Source: G963662985 sp963662985 (GTDB taxonomy: Bacteria; Chloroflexota; Anaerolineae; Anaerolineales; UBA11579). Taken from it: 64,000 bases of DNA. Positions 16,907 through 25,201 of this stretch are shown here, piece by piece (the stretch's first letter is position 1; the number at the start of each line of letters is the position of its first letter). Made by a program: the position numbers and the translations under genes. The notes under the pieces were generated by a model. It did no database searches, was not told where the DNA came from, and saw only the letters and a list, made by a program, of their open reading frames with translations. Location: the NCBI GenBank assembly GCA_963662985.1, contig OY760067.1, positions 1,302,001 to 1,366,000 on the forward strand, read 5' to 3'.

Positions 16907-17911
16907 ATGAAATTGACAAATGAGTTGCTGCAGAAAATTGCTACGGATTTTGTGAAAGAAAAGTCGGCTAGTGATTATGGAATAAAATCGATCGCTTTGA
17001 TGGGCTCTGTTTTGAAGGGCGATGCAATTGTGGGGAATACGGCAGATGTGGACCTTTTGATTTTGGAAAGCTATGGCGGACAACGCCGTGAGATGATTGA
17101 ATTGACGGAAGATGTACATTTAGATTTGACTTATTATTCGATTGATGATTTTCAGCAAACGGTGGAATTGCGTGCGATGCCTTATAAGGGGTATATGATT
17201 TATGGATGTAAGCCACTTTTTGACCCGGAACATCTATTGGATTTTGTGCAGGCGGGTGTGAGAGGAAACTTTTTTGCAGCTGAAAATGTGATGGCACGGG
17301 TGAATGCGTTGTTGGGTGGGGCAAGAGAACGTTGGTTGAAATATCAGATGACAAAACATGTGCCAGCGGATTTGTTTGCAAAATTCTATTTTGAATTAAT
17401 CCATGATGTGCTGCAATCTATTGTTTTATATGAAGAAGCACCGTTGGGTGTGAGAAAACTTTTGGTGGAATTTCCACGATATGCTAAGAAGGTTGGGGAT
17501 GTTAGTTTGTTTGGGGATGTGTTGGGATTGTTAGGAGTGGCTGGCAAAGATGTGACAGTGTTGCAGAATTGGGTGGCTGATTGGCAAACGGATTATGATG
17601 CGGTGCAAGGATTGCCGAAGGTGGATGCGCAGATTGATGCGGTGAAGAAGAATTATTATTTGGCAGCGATTGAAGAGCAGTTGGCGAGTGATGTGCCGTT
17701 TTCTGCTGCTTGGACGCTACTTTCTACTTGGGTGGATGTGGCAACTTTTGGTGAGCAAAGAGGGATGAATGATTTTCGTTGGCAAGCTGCGGCGGAAGAA
17801 TTGGGATTTATGGAAGCGCAATTTGGTGAGAAGATGAAAGCAATGGATGGTTTTTTGGATAAGGTGGAGGCTATTTTCGCTGATTGGAAAAGCCAGAATG
17901 GATTTGTTTAA
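16907..17911 (+). CDS. Nucleotidyltransferase-fold protein
   Basis: This 334-residue protein has an N-terminal nucleotidyltransferase (Pol beta) fold: GS at 33-34 followed by the catalytic acidic pair DVD at 47-49 and a third acidic residue in the VHLDLTYYS strand. The rest is helical and resembles the C-terminal domains of stand-alone NTases that transfer a nucleotide to a small molecule or protein. The ATG at 16907 is preferred over the TTG six bases before it. No partner HEPN gene is adjacent. The substrate is unknown. Confidence 0.75.
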   Translation: MKLTNELLQKIATDFVKEKSASDYGIKSIALMGSVLKGDAIVGNTADVDLLILESYGGQRREMIELTEDVHLDLTYYSIDDFQQTVELRAMPYKGYMIYGCKPLFDPEHLLDFVQAGVRGNFFAAENVMARVNALLGGARERWLKYQMTKHVPADLFAKFYFELIHDVLQSIVLYEEAPLGVRKLLVEFPRYAKKVGDVSLFGDVLGLLGVAGKDVTVLQNWVADWQTDYDAVQGLPKVDAQIDAVKKNYYLAAIEEQLASDVPFSAAWTLLSTWVDVATFGEQRGMNDFRWQAAAEELGFMEAQFGEKMKAMDGFLDKVEAIFADWKSQNGFV

Positions 17912-17930
17912 ATCCTATTGTTTTGAAAAT

Positions 17931-17960
17931 AAAAAGCTCGTGAACTTCACGAGCTTTTTT
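17931..17960. terminator. Bidirectional terminator
   Basis: AAAAAGCTCGTGAA and TTCACGAGCTTTTT form a near-perfect palindrome between the convergent NTase gene and the minus-strand zinc-ribbon gene, with T runs in both directions. Confidence 0.9.
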
Positions 17961-17970
17961 GTTGGTTTGT

Positions 17971-18729
17971 TTAGTGATCAAATTTAGAATTTTCAATCAT
18001 CTTTTTTAGTTTATCTTCTTCTGATTCTGTGGAGGTGAAGTTTAAATCGTTTTCAGAGCGATAACGTTCTTCTGCGATACGAAGTGTTTCGGCAGAGGCA
18101 GGCATGGTGATTTGACGTTTGCCGCAATGAGGACATTTTTCTAGTTTGCCGAGACCCATATTGGGGGACCACATGTTGCGAGCGAAAGGGAGATGACAAT
18201 TTTTGCAGACAGCACCACCTTTGATGCCGTAGACACCAAATTGGAAATTTTTGTTTTGTTTTGCGGTGAGCAGGGGACCTGCGATGGCCAGTAATAGCGA
18301 AACTGCTAAGACGGGGATGACGATCTTTTTGACAGAATCCCAAGCGGCTCCTTTTTCTACAAACTCGCGTTTGAATTGATTGGACTCGATTAAAGTGCCA
18401 TCCGCAAGTGTTCCTTGGGCGCTGAGGGTGTGCCAACCAGGATCGAAAGTGTCTGTGGTGAATTGGAGACGGAAGGGTGATTCGGTGAGGGTTGCCATTT
18501 CTTGATCATCAATGAAGTAGGTGACACTGATAAGTTCTTGACCTGAGGGATTGTTGGTGACCTTCATTGAAAAACGGCCTTGGATATCTCCATTAAATCC
18601 ACCATAACCAAAATCACGATTGAGCTTTAATGTTAGTGATTCAGATTGCGCATAGGTAAAAGAAAGGGTGAGGAGGAGGATTGTTAGTGTGATGAGAATC
18701 CAATTCTTTTTTAGTTTCATATTTTTCAT
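17971..18729 (-). CDS. Membrane protein: Ig-like domain, TM helix, cytoplasmic zinc ribbon
   Basis: This 252-residue protein has a signal peptide (about 1-28), an extracytoplasmic beta-sandwich region (about 30-125) with FTTDTFDPGWHTL, which resembles Ig/cadherin-like domains, one transmembrane helix near 135-155, and a cytoplasmic zinc ribbon formed by CKNC and CPHC. It is the last gene of a minus-strand cluster with an ABC exporter and a YhfC-type protease and may be an accessory or sensing subunit for them. The family is not recognised. A start at the internal ATG 18720 is also possible. Confidence 0.7.
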   Translation of the reverse strand: MKNMKLKKNWILITLTILLLTLSFTYAQSESLTLKLNRDFGYGGFNGDIQGRFSMKVTNNPSGQELISVTYFIDDQEMATLTESPFRLQFTTDTFDPGWHTLSAQGTLADGTLIESNQFKREFVEKGAAWDSVKKIVIPVLAVSLLLAIAGPLLTAKQNKNFQFGVYGIKGGAVCKNCHLPFARNMWSPNMGLGKLEKCPHCGKRQITMPASAETLRIAEERYRSENDLNFTSTESEEDKLKKMIENSKFDH

Positions 18730-18758
18730 ACTTATTCCTTATTTAATGTGTTGGTTAA

Positions 18759-19574
18759 TTATTTCCAACGAGTGAGGATTGTTTCTCGATCAAAAAATTG
18801 GGTGGCAATGAAGAGTAAAATTGCATCTAGCACAATTGCGATCAAGATAAACCATAGTACCATAATTTGGTTGATAGTGATGACTCCAAAAGATTGGGCC
18901 ATCATTAACCCAACAAAGGGGATGACAAGAAAGCCGGAAAGCTGTTCGGCAACGCGAGGATCATTGGTGCGAGAGGAGATCATAATGGCGATGCAGACAC
19001 CTGCGACGGAAAGCAAACCACCCACTCCGAAGATGGCGCCAAGCCACATGGGGGATAGGACTTGAGCGATGATGCCAGAGCCTGGGACTGTGAAGAGCAA
19101 GCTGATGACAAAAATACCATATGAAAGAACGGTGGCTAAGATGGCTGGAATGAAAGCAGCGAGAACTTTGCCGAAAAGCAGCTCAATGGTTTTGATGGGG
19201 GTGGCGAGGAGTGGCTCTAATGTATGCGTGGTTTTTTCTCCAACGATGCTATAAGAAGCAAAGGTGCTGGGGATGATGACAGGAATCATCATAAAGAGCA
19301 TGAGGAATTGAGAAACCATAAAAAATTGCATACAAGCATTTCCGGAGAGGTCGCCACAAGATTCAATAAAATAGTCAGGGATGTCATAATATTCCCCTGC
19401 TTCATCAATATTGATGGATGGTTGATCGGATTGATCTATACCGTTCATGGCAACAATGGAGATGGTGGGGATGAGGGCAAAGAGCAATGGAATCAAAATG
19501 ATCATGCTGAGAACGAGTTTGTTTCGGAATACTTCGGACCATTCTTTGAGAATGATGGTTTTGATTTTAGTCAT
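18759..19574 (-). CDS. ABC-2 type transporter permease
   Basis: This 271-residue membrane protein has the ABC-2 permease layout: a first helix near 20-42, an extracytoplasmic loop with CGDLSGNACMQF, and five further helices. The conserved FGKVLAAFIPAI and EPLLATPIKT segment, which contacts the ATPase, is clear. It overlaps the ATPase gene by eight bases at 19567-19574. With the ATPase it should form an exporter; the cargo is not known. Such permeases near NatB- or Ytr-like sets export ions, peptides or drugs. Confidence 0.87.
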   Translation of the reverse strand: MTKIKTIILKEWSEVFRNKLVLSMIILIPLLFALIPTISIVAMNGIDQSDQPSINIDEAGEYYDIPDYFIESCGDLSGNACMQFFMVSQFLMLFMMIPVIIPSTFASYSIVGEKTTHTLEPLLATPIKTIELLFGKVLAAFIPAILATVLSYGIFVISLLFTVPGSGIIAQVLSPMWLGAIFGVGGLLSVAGVCIAIMISSRTNDPRVAEQLSGFLVIPFVGLMMAQSFGVITINQIMVLWFILIAIVLDAILLFIATQFFDRETILTRWK

Positions 19575-20517
19575 TGGTTGCCTCCGTTGATTGGGATTGG
19601 GTGTTTTCCATTAATTGAAGATAGATGTCTTCTAAGCTATGTTTGATCTCACCGATAAATTGAATATCTGCACCAGCTTCGACAAGGGTTTTGACGAGGA
19701 CGGGATTGTTTTCTTCTGGGGTTTCTAGTTTGACGACTAGTTTGTTTTCTATTGGGGTGACTTGATGGATAAAGGGTTTTTCAGCAATCTTTGCTTGAAA
19801 CTCTTGCGCGGGTTGGCTGAGATGGAAAACGATGGTACGTCCATAAAGCTCTTTGCGAAGGTCTGATGGTGCACCGGTGGCAAGCAAGCTGGTTTTGAGG
19901 ATGCCAATGTTGTCGCAGAGGCGTTCGGCTTCGTCTAGATTATGGGTGCAGAGAATGATGGTGCGCCCTTCGTTTTTGAGGTCAGTGATAAAATCACGGA
20001 CAACGAGGGTGGCTTGCGGATCTAGGCCACTGGTGGGTTCGTCAAGGAAGAGCACTTTGGGCTCATGCAAGAGGGCACGGGCGATGGCTAGTTTTTGACG
20101 CATACCTTTGGAGAAGGTGGCGACGGGTTCTTGACGACGATTCCAGAGGTTGAGCATGCGCAGATATTTCTCTACTTGAGCGGGGATGTTCTCGATTTCG
20201 TACATGGTGGCAAAGAAGGAGAGGTTGCGCTCGGCACTGAGCTGCATATACATGCCGGGGGATTCGGTGAGGAAGCCAACGTTCTTGCGAATGGAATAGT
20301 TATCTTGTCCAACTTTGTAGCCAGCGACTTCGATTTCTCCGGAAGTGGGTGCAATGAGAGAAGTGAGCATGCGAATGGTGGTGGTTTTGCCAGCACCGTT
20401 GGGACCTAACATGCCGAAGACTTCTCCTTTTTCTACTGAGAGGGAGAGGTTTTTGACGGCAGTTGTGGTTTTAAATTGTTTTGAAATGTTGTTTGCTATG
20501 ATCATGGGGTTATTCAT
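19567..20517 (-). CDS. ABC transporter ATP-binding protein
   Basis: The ATG at 20517 with AAGGA eight bases ahead is chosen; it overlaps the end of the upstream gene by eight bases. The 316-residue protein has Walker A GPNGAGKTT (38-46), a Q-loop near LTESPGMYM, a divergent signature FSKGMRQKLA, Walker B VLFLDEPTSGLD and the H-loop CTHNLDEAERL. The C-terminal extension of about 100 residues is usual for drug or antibiotic-type exporters of the CcmA/NatA class. It works with the permease encoded at 18759. Confidence 0.93.
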   Translation of the reverse strand: MNNPMIIANNISKQFKTTTAVKNLSLSVEKGEVFGMLGPNGAGKTTTIRMLTSLIAPTSGEIEVAGYKVGQDNYSIRKNVGFLTESPGMYMQLSAERNLSFFATMYEIENIPAQVEKYLRMLNLWNRRQEPVATFSKGMRQKLAIARALLHEPKVLFLDEPTSGLDPQATLVVRDFITDLKNEGRTIILCTHNLDEAERLCDNIGILKTSLLATGAPSDLRKELYGRTIVFHLSQPAQEFQAKIAEKPFIHQVTPIENKLVVKLETPEENNPVLVKTLVEAGADIQFIGEIKHSLEDIYLQLMENTQSQSTEATND

Positions 20518-21478
20518 AGTGAGAATCCTTGAGATTGGGGTCATTTTCTAGATTTTGTTTGTGTGTGAGAGATTGCTTAATTTCACTCAAACTGAGAACT
20601 TTTTCCTGAGAGAACGCGTTTAAAGGGCCTGTTTTTTCAGGATCTGGATCGCTTTTGCGGAAAGAAAGAGCATAAAACAGGGTGAGAAGGGAGACAGCTA
20701 GGATGCTAAATTCGATAACAGGAATGCTAAAACGGATGGAACCGAAGACTGCAAAAGCATCAAAAGCGGCATGAATGAGGATGGCTAGGAAGAGATAGCC
20801 GATGTTTCTCTTACGGAAAACTTGCAAGACGATCAATGAAAGTGCGACGTGAATCATAACAGCACTAAACCGTTCGAGGCTACCGTAGAGAAATACAAAC
20901 CATTCGGTGTTAAGATAAGCGTTTATGGCTTGTTCTGCTGCTTGGGCTTGATCACCTAAAACGGCAAGATCCATGTTTTTGTAGGCGGAAATTTGAATAA
21001 ATGAGAGAACACTGCTGATGCCGAGAATGATTGCTTCCACTCCGCCATGACCTAGACCAAGCATAGTGCCGTCGTTCCAAGTGTGATCTTGTTTGAGGAA
21101 GAAGCGATACCAAATATAACGAGTGACTTCTTCAAAAACACCGGCAGAGAGGCCTAAGGCGATGGATGCCAACAAGAGTGGCGTGGTGGCTGTTTGCGGA
21201 GTGAGGGTGAGATTGAGCTTGGTTAGGATGGGGTTGAGGATGAATTGATTGAAGGGAATGTGCCCGATCTGTGAGACGATGAAAGCAAGGGCGCCGAGGA
21301 AAAAGATTTTCCATGGGGTTTTGGTTCTCTTGTTGAAGGTGAAGGCGGCAACGAGAGGGATGGCGAACATGATGAAACCTGCCACAAGAGGGGCAGTGAC
21401 TTGAACGAGACCAGCGAGTGCGATGAGCAGAGCTAAGGCGATCAAGATGCCGAGGATGAGCTTTTTGTTTTGATTCAT
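20510..21478 (-). CDS. YhfC-family intramembrane metalloprotease-like protein
   Basis: The ATG at 21478, preceded by GGAGAAA, gives a 322-residue protein of seven to eight helices. The pattern VFEEVTRYIWYRF with the glutamate pair at 116-117, WNDGTMLGLGHGGVEAI with His144, and a later histidine in LIHAAFDAF match the YhfC/CPBP-like membrane protease group. Members cut membrane substrates or confer immunity next to peptide exporters; the role here is inference. The gene lies just after parS site 1 and overlaps the ATPase gene. Confidence 0.82.
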   Translation of the reverse strand: MNQNKKLILGILIALALLIALAGLVQVTAPLVAGFIMFAIPLVAAFTFNKRTKTPWKIFFLGALAFIVSQIGHIPFNQFILNPILTKLNLTLTPQTATTPLLLASIALGLSAGVFEEVTRYIWYRFFLKQDHTWNDGTMLGLGHGGVEAIILGISSVLSFIQISAYKNMDLAVLGDQAQAAEQAINAYLNTEWFVFLYGSLERFSAVMIHVALSLIVLQVFRKRNIGYLFLAILIHAAFDAFAVFGSIRFSIPVIEFSILAVSLLTLFYALSFRKSDPDPEKTGPLNAFSQEKVLSLSEIKQSLTHKQNLENDPNLKDSHYE

Positions 21479-21494
21479 ATTTTTCTCCAAGATG

Positions 21495-21512
21495 GTGTTT
21501 CACGTGAAACAC
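21495..21512. promoter_or_regulatory. parS (ParB-binding) site 1
   Basis: The core TGTTTCACGTGAAACA (21496-21511) matches the chromosomal ParB/Spo0J consensus exactly and extends by one paired base on each side to an 18-bp perfect palindrome. It sits in the leader of the YhfC-like gene. Confidence 0.9.
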
Positions 21513-21572
21513 TGTATTTTTTTACACCTACTTAATTATAGCGCAAGGGGTGTTAATCGCTTGTTATTTTGA

Positions 21573-21588
21573 TGTTTCACGTGAAACG
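21573..21588. promoter_or_regulatory. parS site 2
   Basis: TGTTTCACGTGAAACG differs from the consensus only at its last base. It lies 61 bases from site 1. Confidence 0.8.
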
Positions 21589-21601
21589 ATTTGAACACAA
21601 G

Positions 21602-21622
21602 ACAAGGCGATAGGTGCCTTGT
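21602..21622 (-). terminator. Possible terminator hairpin after DUF4177 gene
   Basis: ACAAGGC (21602-21608) pairs with GCCTTGT (21616-21622); on the minus strand it is followed by a T-rich but interrupted tail. It overlaps the edge of parS site 3. Confidence 0.35.
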
Positions 21623-21636
21623 TTCACGTGAAACAA
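21619..21636. promoter_or_regulatory. parS site 3
   Basis: TGTTTCACGTGAAACA (21620-21635) is again an exact consensus match, extended to an 18-bp palindrome by flanking T and A. It lies a few bases downstream of the DUF4177 gene. Confidence 0.9.
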
Positions 21637-21643
21637 TTGATAA

Positions 21644-21844
21644 TTATGCTTCGATGGAGCGTTTGAGAGTTAAGAGCATTGAGTAGGCAAAGCCATAACT
21701 GCCGGTGATGGGGGTGATGGTGGCTAGCTCCCAACCTGCTTGAGCGTAAGTGTTGAGGATGTCTTCTAGTTGACTAGTGTTGACTTCTGGTCTGGTGAAA
21801 CGAATTTTGTTCTCAAGTGAGATTGTTTTGTATTCATATTTCAT
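21644..21844 (-). CDS. DUF4177 domain protein
   Basis: This 66-residue protein fits DUF4177: an N-terminal strand KYEYKTISL, a central helix LEDILNTYAQAGWELA, and a C-terminal strand YSMLLTLKRSIE. Members are small alpha/beta proteins of unknown function often found in transport or regulatory clusters. It lies between the GntR regulator and the YhfC-like gene and may share their transcript, although the three parS sites intervene before the latter. An AAGGA site precedes the ATG. Confidence 0.75.
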   Translation of the reverse strand: MKYEYKTISLENKIRFTRPEVNTSQLEDILNTYAQAGWELATITPITGSYGFAYSMLLTLKRSIEA

Positions 21845-22018
21845 TGGATTGGTCCTTTCTTATTTTGATATTTTTTTCATTTTTTTGCACATTTTTTGGT
21901 GTGCGGGATGATTCTTTTTTTTACAATTTTTTATTTTGGACACAGTTTAAGACAGTGCCAGTCTTTTGGGAGACGGTTTTGTTCCCTTGATGCGCCAAGA
22001 GAGATATTCAGTTGTAGA

Positions 22019-22399
22019 TTAGTTTTGAGGGGGTTCGTGATTGGTGAGGAAAAAATTCTCGATGCTGTTTTGGATATCTTTTTGGTTGAAGCCTAAGGCG
22101 TGGGCTTGGGTGAGAAAGTCTTGGGTGAGCTGAGAGAGAAGCTCTTCTTTGGAGAGTTGTTCGCTGGCGGTGCGGATGAAGGTGCCGCGACCATGTTGGG
22201 TGGTGATGATACCTTCTTCGTCGAGGATGCGATAGGCGCGGGCGATGGTGTTGAAATTGATATTGAGTTCATCAGCTAATTGACGTACGGTGGGGAGTTG
22301 CTCTCCAGGGGTGAGTTCACCGGTGGCTAGTTTGTGTTTTAAATTGTCGACGATCTGGAGGTAGATCGGTTTGTTGGAGAGTGGGTTAATTTCTATCAT
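22019..22399 (-). CDS. GntR-family regulator, YtrA subfamily
   Basis: This 126-residue protein has a winged helix at about 8-76 (PIYLQIVDNLKHKL, LPTVRQLADELNINFNT, GRGTFI) and a short helical C-terminal part for dimerisation, the size and shape of the YtrA branch. YtrA-type repressors almost always sit next to an ABC transporter operon that they control, which here would be the cluster running from 21844 down to 17971. A promoter with an overlapping palindrome lies just upstream at 22464-22497, suggesting autoregulation. Confidence 0.92.
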   Translation of the reverse strand: MIEINPLSNKPIYLQIVDNLKHKLATGELTPGEQLPTVRQLADELNINFNTIARAYRILDEEGIITTQHGRGTFIRTASEQLSKEELLSQLTQDFLTQAHALGFNQKDIQNSIENFFLTNHEPPQN

Positions 22400-22463
22400 T
22401 TGATTATCGGTTTTATTGCAACTCTAGGATGCGTTCACAGCTCGAATTGTATTATTGTATCTT

Positions 22464-22497
22464 TGTATAATTGTACATTAATAGTTTTGATTGTCAA
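22464..22497 (-). promoter_or_regulatory. Promoter and candidate operator of the GntR gene
   Basis: On the minus strand TTGACA (22492-22497) and TACAAT (22470-22475) are 16 bases apart. The -10 box overlaps the near-palindrome TGTATAATTGTACA (22464-22477; 12 of 14 positions symmetric), of the type bound by YtrA repressors. Confidence 0.6.
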
Positions 22498-22544
22498 GGT
22501 TAGTGAGGGGATATGATGGTAAAATTTGGTTTAAGGAAGAATAA

Positions 22545-23534
22545 ATGATGAAATTTTCTGGCTTTGAAATTCGAGATCTGGAATTTTTTGATCTGCCAAA
22601 AATGAGCTTGCGTCCGTTGAAGACGCAGTTCTTTCACACTGCCCGACGCCTGAGCTGGGGGAAAACGATGATGCCGATGAGTGCCTTTTTGACACCGGTG
22701 CCACATGTGCAGGCGCGGATTACTAAGTTGGTGGAAGGGGATTGTTTGGCAGTGGGGCAGTTGACCAAGGATAGCTGGGAGAGTTTTGCACGCTTGAACT
22801 ATTTGAGTGCAGAAGAAGATGTGTGCTCTTTGGCGGGTAGCATGGTGTTGGATGGCTTGGTAGAAGATTTGATTAATATGAATGTGAACGCAGTGTTTGC
22901 GGAAACAGAGATCAATGTGCCTGCTTATGAATTTTTGAAACGACATGGCTTTTCAACGATTGGGTATCAGAAGGTGTGGCGAGTGCCGATGCATATGGAA
23001 GAGTCTAGTGAGATGCATTGGCGGGCGACGACGAAAGCTGACCATGATGATTTTTTGAAATTGTATAAAGAAGTGACGCCGCCAGTGGTGCGTAACGCCG
23101 AACGTCCTGAGAAAGAATTTATGTATGGGATGGTGTATGAAGAAAAGGGCGAAAAGGTGGGCTTTGCGGAGATTATGCAAGGACCAGTGGGGGTGAGCGT
23201 GCGATTGTTGATGCATCCCAAGATTGAAGAGATCGAGGATTGTATACTGCAGTTGGCGCATGTGGCTCATCGTTTTTATACGCGTGCGATTTATTTTATT
23301 GTGCCTGCTTATATGAGTTGGCTGGATTCAACTTTGTTGAGGATGAATGCAGATGTTTCTGATTTAATAGCTGTGATGGCTAAGAGTGTGGTGGTGCGCC
23401 GTAAGGTGGCAGTGAACAACCAAGCGTTCGCAAATTATCAAGTGGCGATGCCTGGTACAAATCGGATGAGTACACCGATAACGATTAAGATAATTCCAAA
23501 ATTACATGGCAAGGAACATGACAAAGAAGATTGA
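22545..23534 (+). CDS. GNAT-fold acetyltransferase-like protein
   Basis: This 329-residue protein looks like two degenerate GNAT-type halves. The first has an SFARLNYLSAEED and NVNAVFAETEINVPAYEFLKRHGF segment, which is the acetyl-CoA-binding end of a GNAT domain. The second begins at about residue 160 and includes VGFAEIMQGPVG. It is a type recurrent in Chloroflexota upstream of the R3H-AAA ATPase gene, and here the two genes overlap by 29 bases. The acetyl acceptor is unknown. Confidence 0.7.
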   Translation: MMKFSGFEIRDLEFFDLPKMSLRPLKTQFFHTARRLSWGKTMMPMSAFLTPVPHVQARITKLVEGDCLAVGQLTKDSWESFARLNYLSAEEDVCSLAGSMVLDGLVEDLINMNVNAVFAETEINVPAYEFLKRHGFSTIGYQKVWRVPMHMEESSEMHWRATTKADHDDFLKLYKEVTPPVVRNAERPEKEFMYGMVYEEKGEKVGFAEIMQGPVGVSVRLLMHPKIEEIEDCILQLAHVAHRFYTRAIYFIVPAYMSWLDSTLLRMNADVSDLIAVMAKSVVVRRKVAVNNQAFANYQVAMPGTNRMSTPITIKIIPKLHGKEHDKED

Positions 23535-25140
23535 AAATGATTTGATGGTCCTTTTGGACATTTTGCCTGCAGAGATCCGCAGAGAGATTGATGAGATTGA
23601 TGACACTGATAATTTGATTGAAGTGATCATGGATTTGGGTCGCGTGCCGACAGCGCGTTATGCTACGGAAGAAGTGGTGTTGAGCGAGAATGAAGTGACA
23701 CGGAACCAGATTGCTGCGGTGGTGAAGCAGGTGGGCGATTTTGATGATGATAACCGGGCGGGGATTGAGCGGGCGTTACATCGTATCTCTGCGATTCGAA
23801 ATCGCAAGGGAGATGTGATTGGTTTGACAATTCGCATAGGTAAAGCGGTATATGGAACGATTAAGATTATTCAAGACCTGATTGAAGAGGGTCAGAATGT
23901 GTTGATCTTGGGACGCCCGGGGGTGGGGAAGACAACGATGCTGCGTGAAGCGGCGCGTATTTTGGCGGAAACCAAACGAGTGGTGATTGTGGATACTTCT
24001 AATGAAATTGGCGGGGATGGGGATGTGCCGCATCCGGCGGTGGGACGCTCTCGACGGATGCAAGTGGCGACTCCTTCTTTGCAACATGAAGTGATGATCG
24101 AGGCGGTGGAGAATCATAACCCGGAAGTGATTATTATTGATGAAATTGGGCGTGAGTTGGAAGCGGCGGCAGCAAGAACGATTGCGGAACGTGGGGTGCA
24201 GCTGATTGGCACGGCTCATGGGAACACGTTGGAGAATTTGCTGTTGAACCCGACGTTGTCTGATTTGATTGGGGGGATTGAGAGTGTGACGCTTTCAGAT
24301 GAAGAAGCACGCCGCCGAGGAACACAGAAATCTGTGTTGGAACGACGCTCACCCCCAACGTTTGATATTTTGGTGGAGATCCAAGAACGCAATGTGGTGA
24401 ATGTGCAGAAGGATGTTTCGGCTGCTGTGGACGCGCATTTGCGCGGGTATCCGATGCCTCCGGAAGTGCGGACACGCCATGAGGACGGTGAGATTCGAAT
24501 TGAGAAGATGAGTCCGATGAAAGCGGTGGCTTTGCCGGGATCACATGGAAAATCTGGCCCGAGACGAATGTTAAATGGCGGTAACGGGCAACACCAAGAT
24601 AACGGTAATCATGTGGTGGATGTGGCGCCAGTGGAAAAACCTAGTAATTTGAAGATTAAGAATGCAAAGAAGCTGCAACCTGTGTATGTGTATCCTTATG
24701 GGGTGGCGCGGAATCGGTTGGAATATTCGGCGATTCGTTTGAAGGTACCCTTCTTTTTGGTGAAAGAGATCAAGGATGCGGATGTGATGGTGACGTTAAA
24801 GACGTATTATCAGAAACGCCAACATATGATTATTGAAGCAGAACGACGCGGGATGCCAGTGTATGTGCTGCGCTCGAATACGACCAGTCAGATTGACCAG
24901 TTTATGTTGAATTTGTTTCGATTGGGAACGGATGATTTGCAAGATGCAAGTTTGGATGAGGTGTTGGAATTGACTCGTTCGGCAATTTTGAATGCGAAGG
25001 CAGGCAAGGATCGGATTGAGTTACCTCCGGCGGCGAGTTATGTGCGTAAGCTGCAACATGAGATGGTGCGGGAGGCAAATTTGAGCTCTGAATCTTTTGG
25101 GAAGGATCCGAACCGACGGGTGGTGATTTATCGGGGATGA
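23506..25140 (+). CDS. R3H-domain AAA ATPase (SpoIIIAA-like)
   Basis: This 544-residue protein has an N-terminal helical segment, a secretion-ATPase-like AAA domain with Walker A GRPGVGKT (136-143), Walker B IIIDEIGRE and GTAHGNTLENLL, a linker rich in Gly, His and Asn, then a conserved domain with VYVYPYGVARNRLE, and an R3H single-strand nucleic acid-binding domain at the C-terminus (about 485-544). Homologues are widespread in cyanobacteria, Chloroflexota and plastids; the AAA part resembles SpoIIIAA. Its role is probably in nucleic acid handling. It starts inside the end of the GNAT gene; ATGs at 23506 and 23518 are both possible. Confidence 0.9.
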   Translation: MARNMTKKIENDLMVLLDILPAEIRREIDEIDDTDNLIEVIMDLGRVPTARYATEEVVLSENEVTRNQIAAVVKQVGDFDDDNRAGIERALHRISAIRNRKGDVIGLTIRIGKAVYGTIKIIQDLIEEGQNVLILGRPGVGKTTMLREAARILAETKRVVIVDTSNEIGGDGDVPHPAVGRSRRMQVATPSLQHEVMIEAVENHNPEVIIIDEIGRELEAAAARTIAERGVQLIGTAHGNTLENLLLNPTLSDLIGGIESVTLSDEEARRRGTQKSVLERRSPPTFDILVEIQERNVVNVQKDVSAAVDAHLRGYPMPPEVRTRHEDGEIRIEKMSPMKAVALPGSHGKSGPRRMLNGGNGQHQDNGNHVVDVAPVEKPSNLKIKNAKKLQPVYVYPYGVARNRLEYSAIRLKVPFFLVKEIKDADVMVTLKTYYQKRQHMIIEAERRGMPVYVLRSNTTSQIDQFMLNLFRLGTDDLQDASLDEVLELTRSAILNAKAGKDRIELPPAASYVRKLQHEMVREANLSSESFGKDPNRRVVIYRG

Positions 25141-25201
25141 ATTATAATAAATAATTAAATCAAGTGTATAATTTTAACATTCTGTGAGATGGGAGAATTA
25201 T

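Noticed and set aside
19572..19590. Third copy of the palindromic repeat (GTTGCCTCCGTT)
   Set aside because: Only about a dozen bases match, no hairpins surround it, and it lies in coding sequence at the ABC ATPase/permease overlap.
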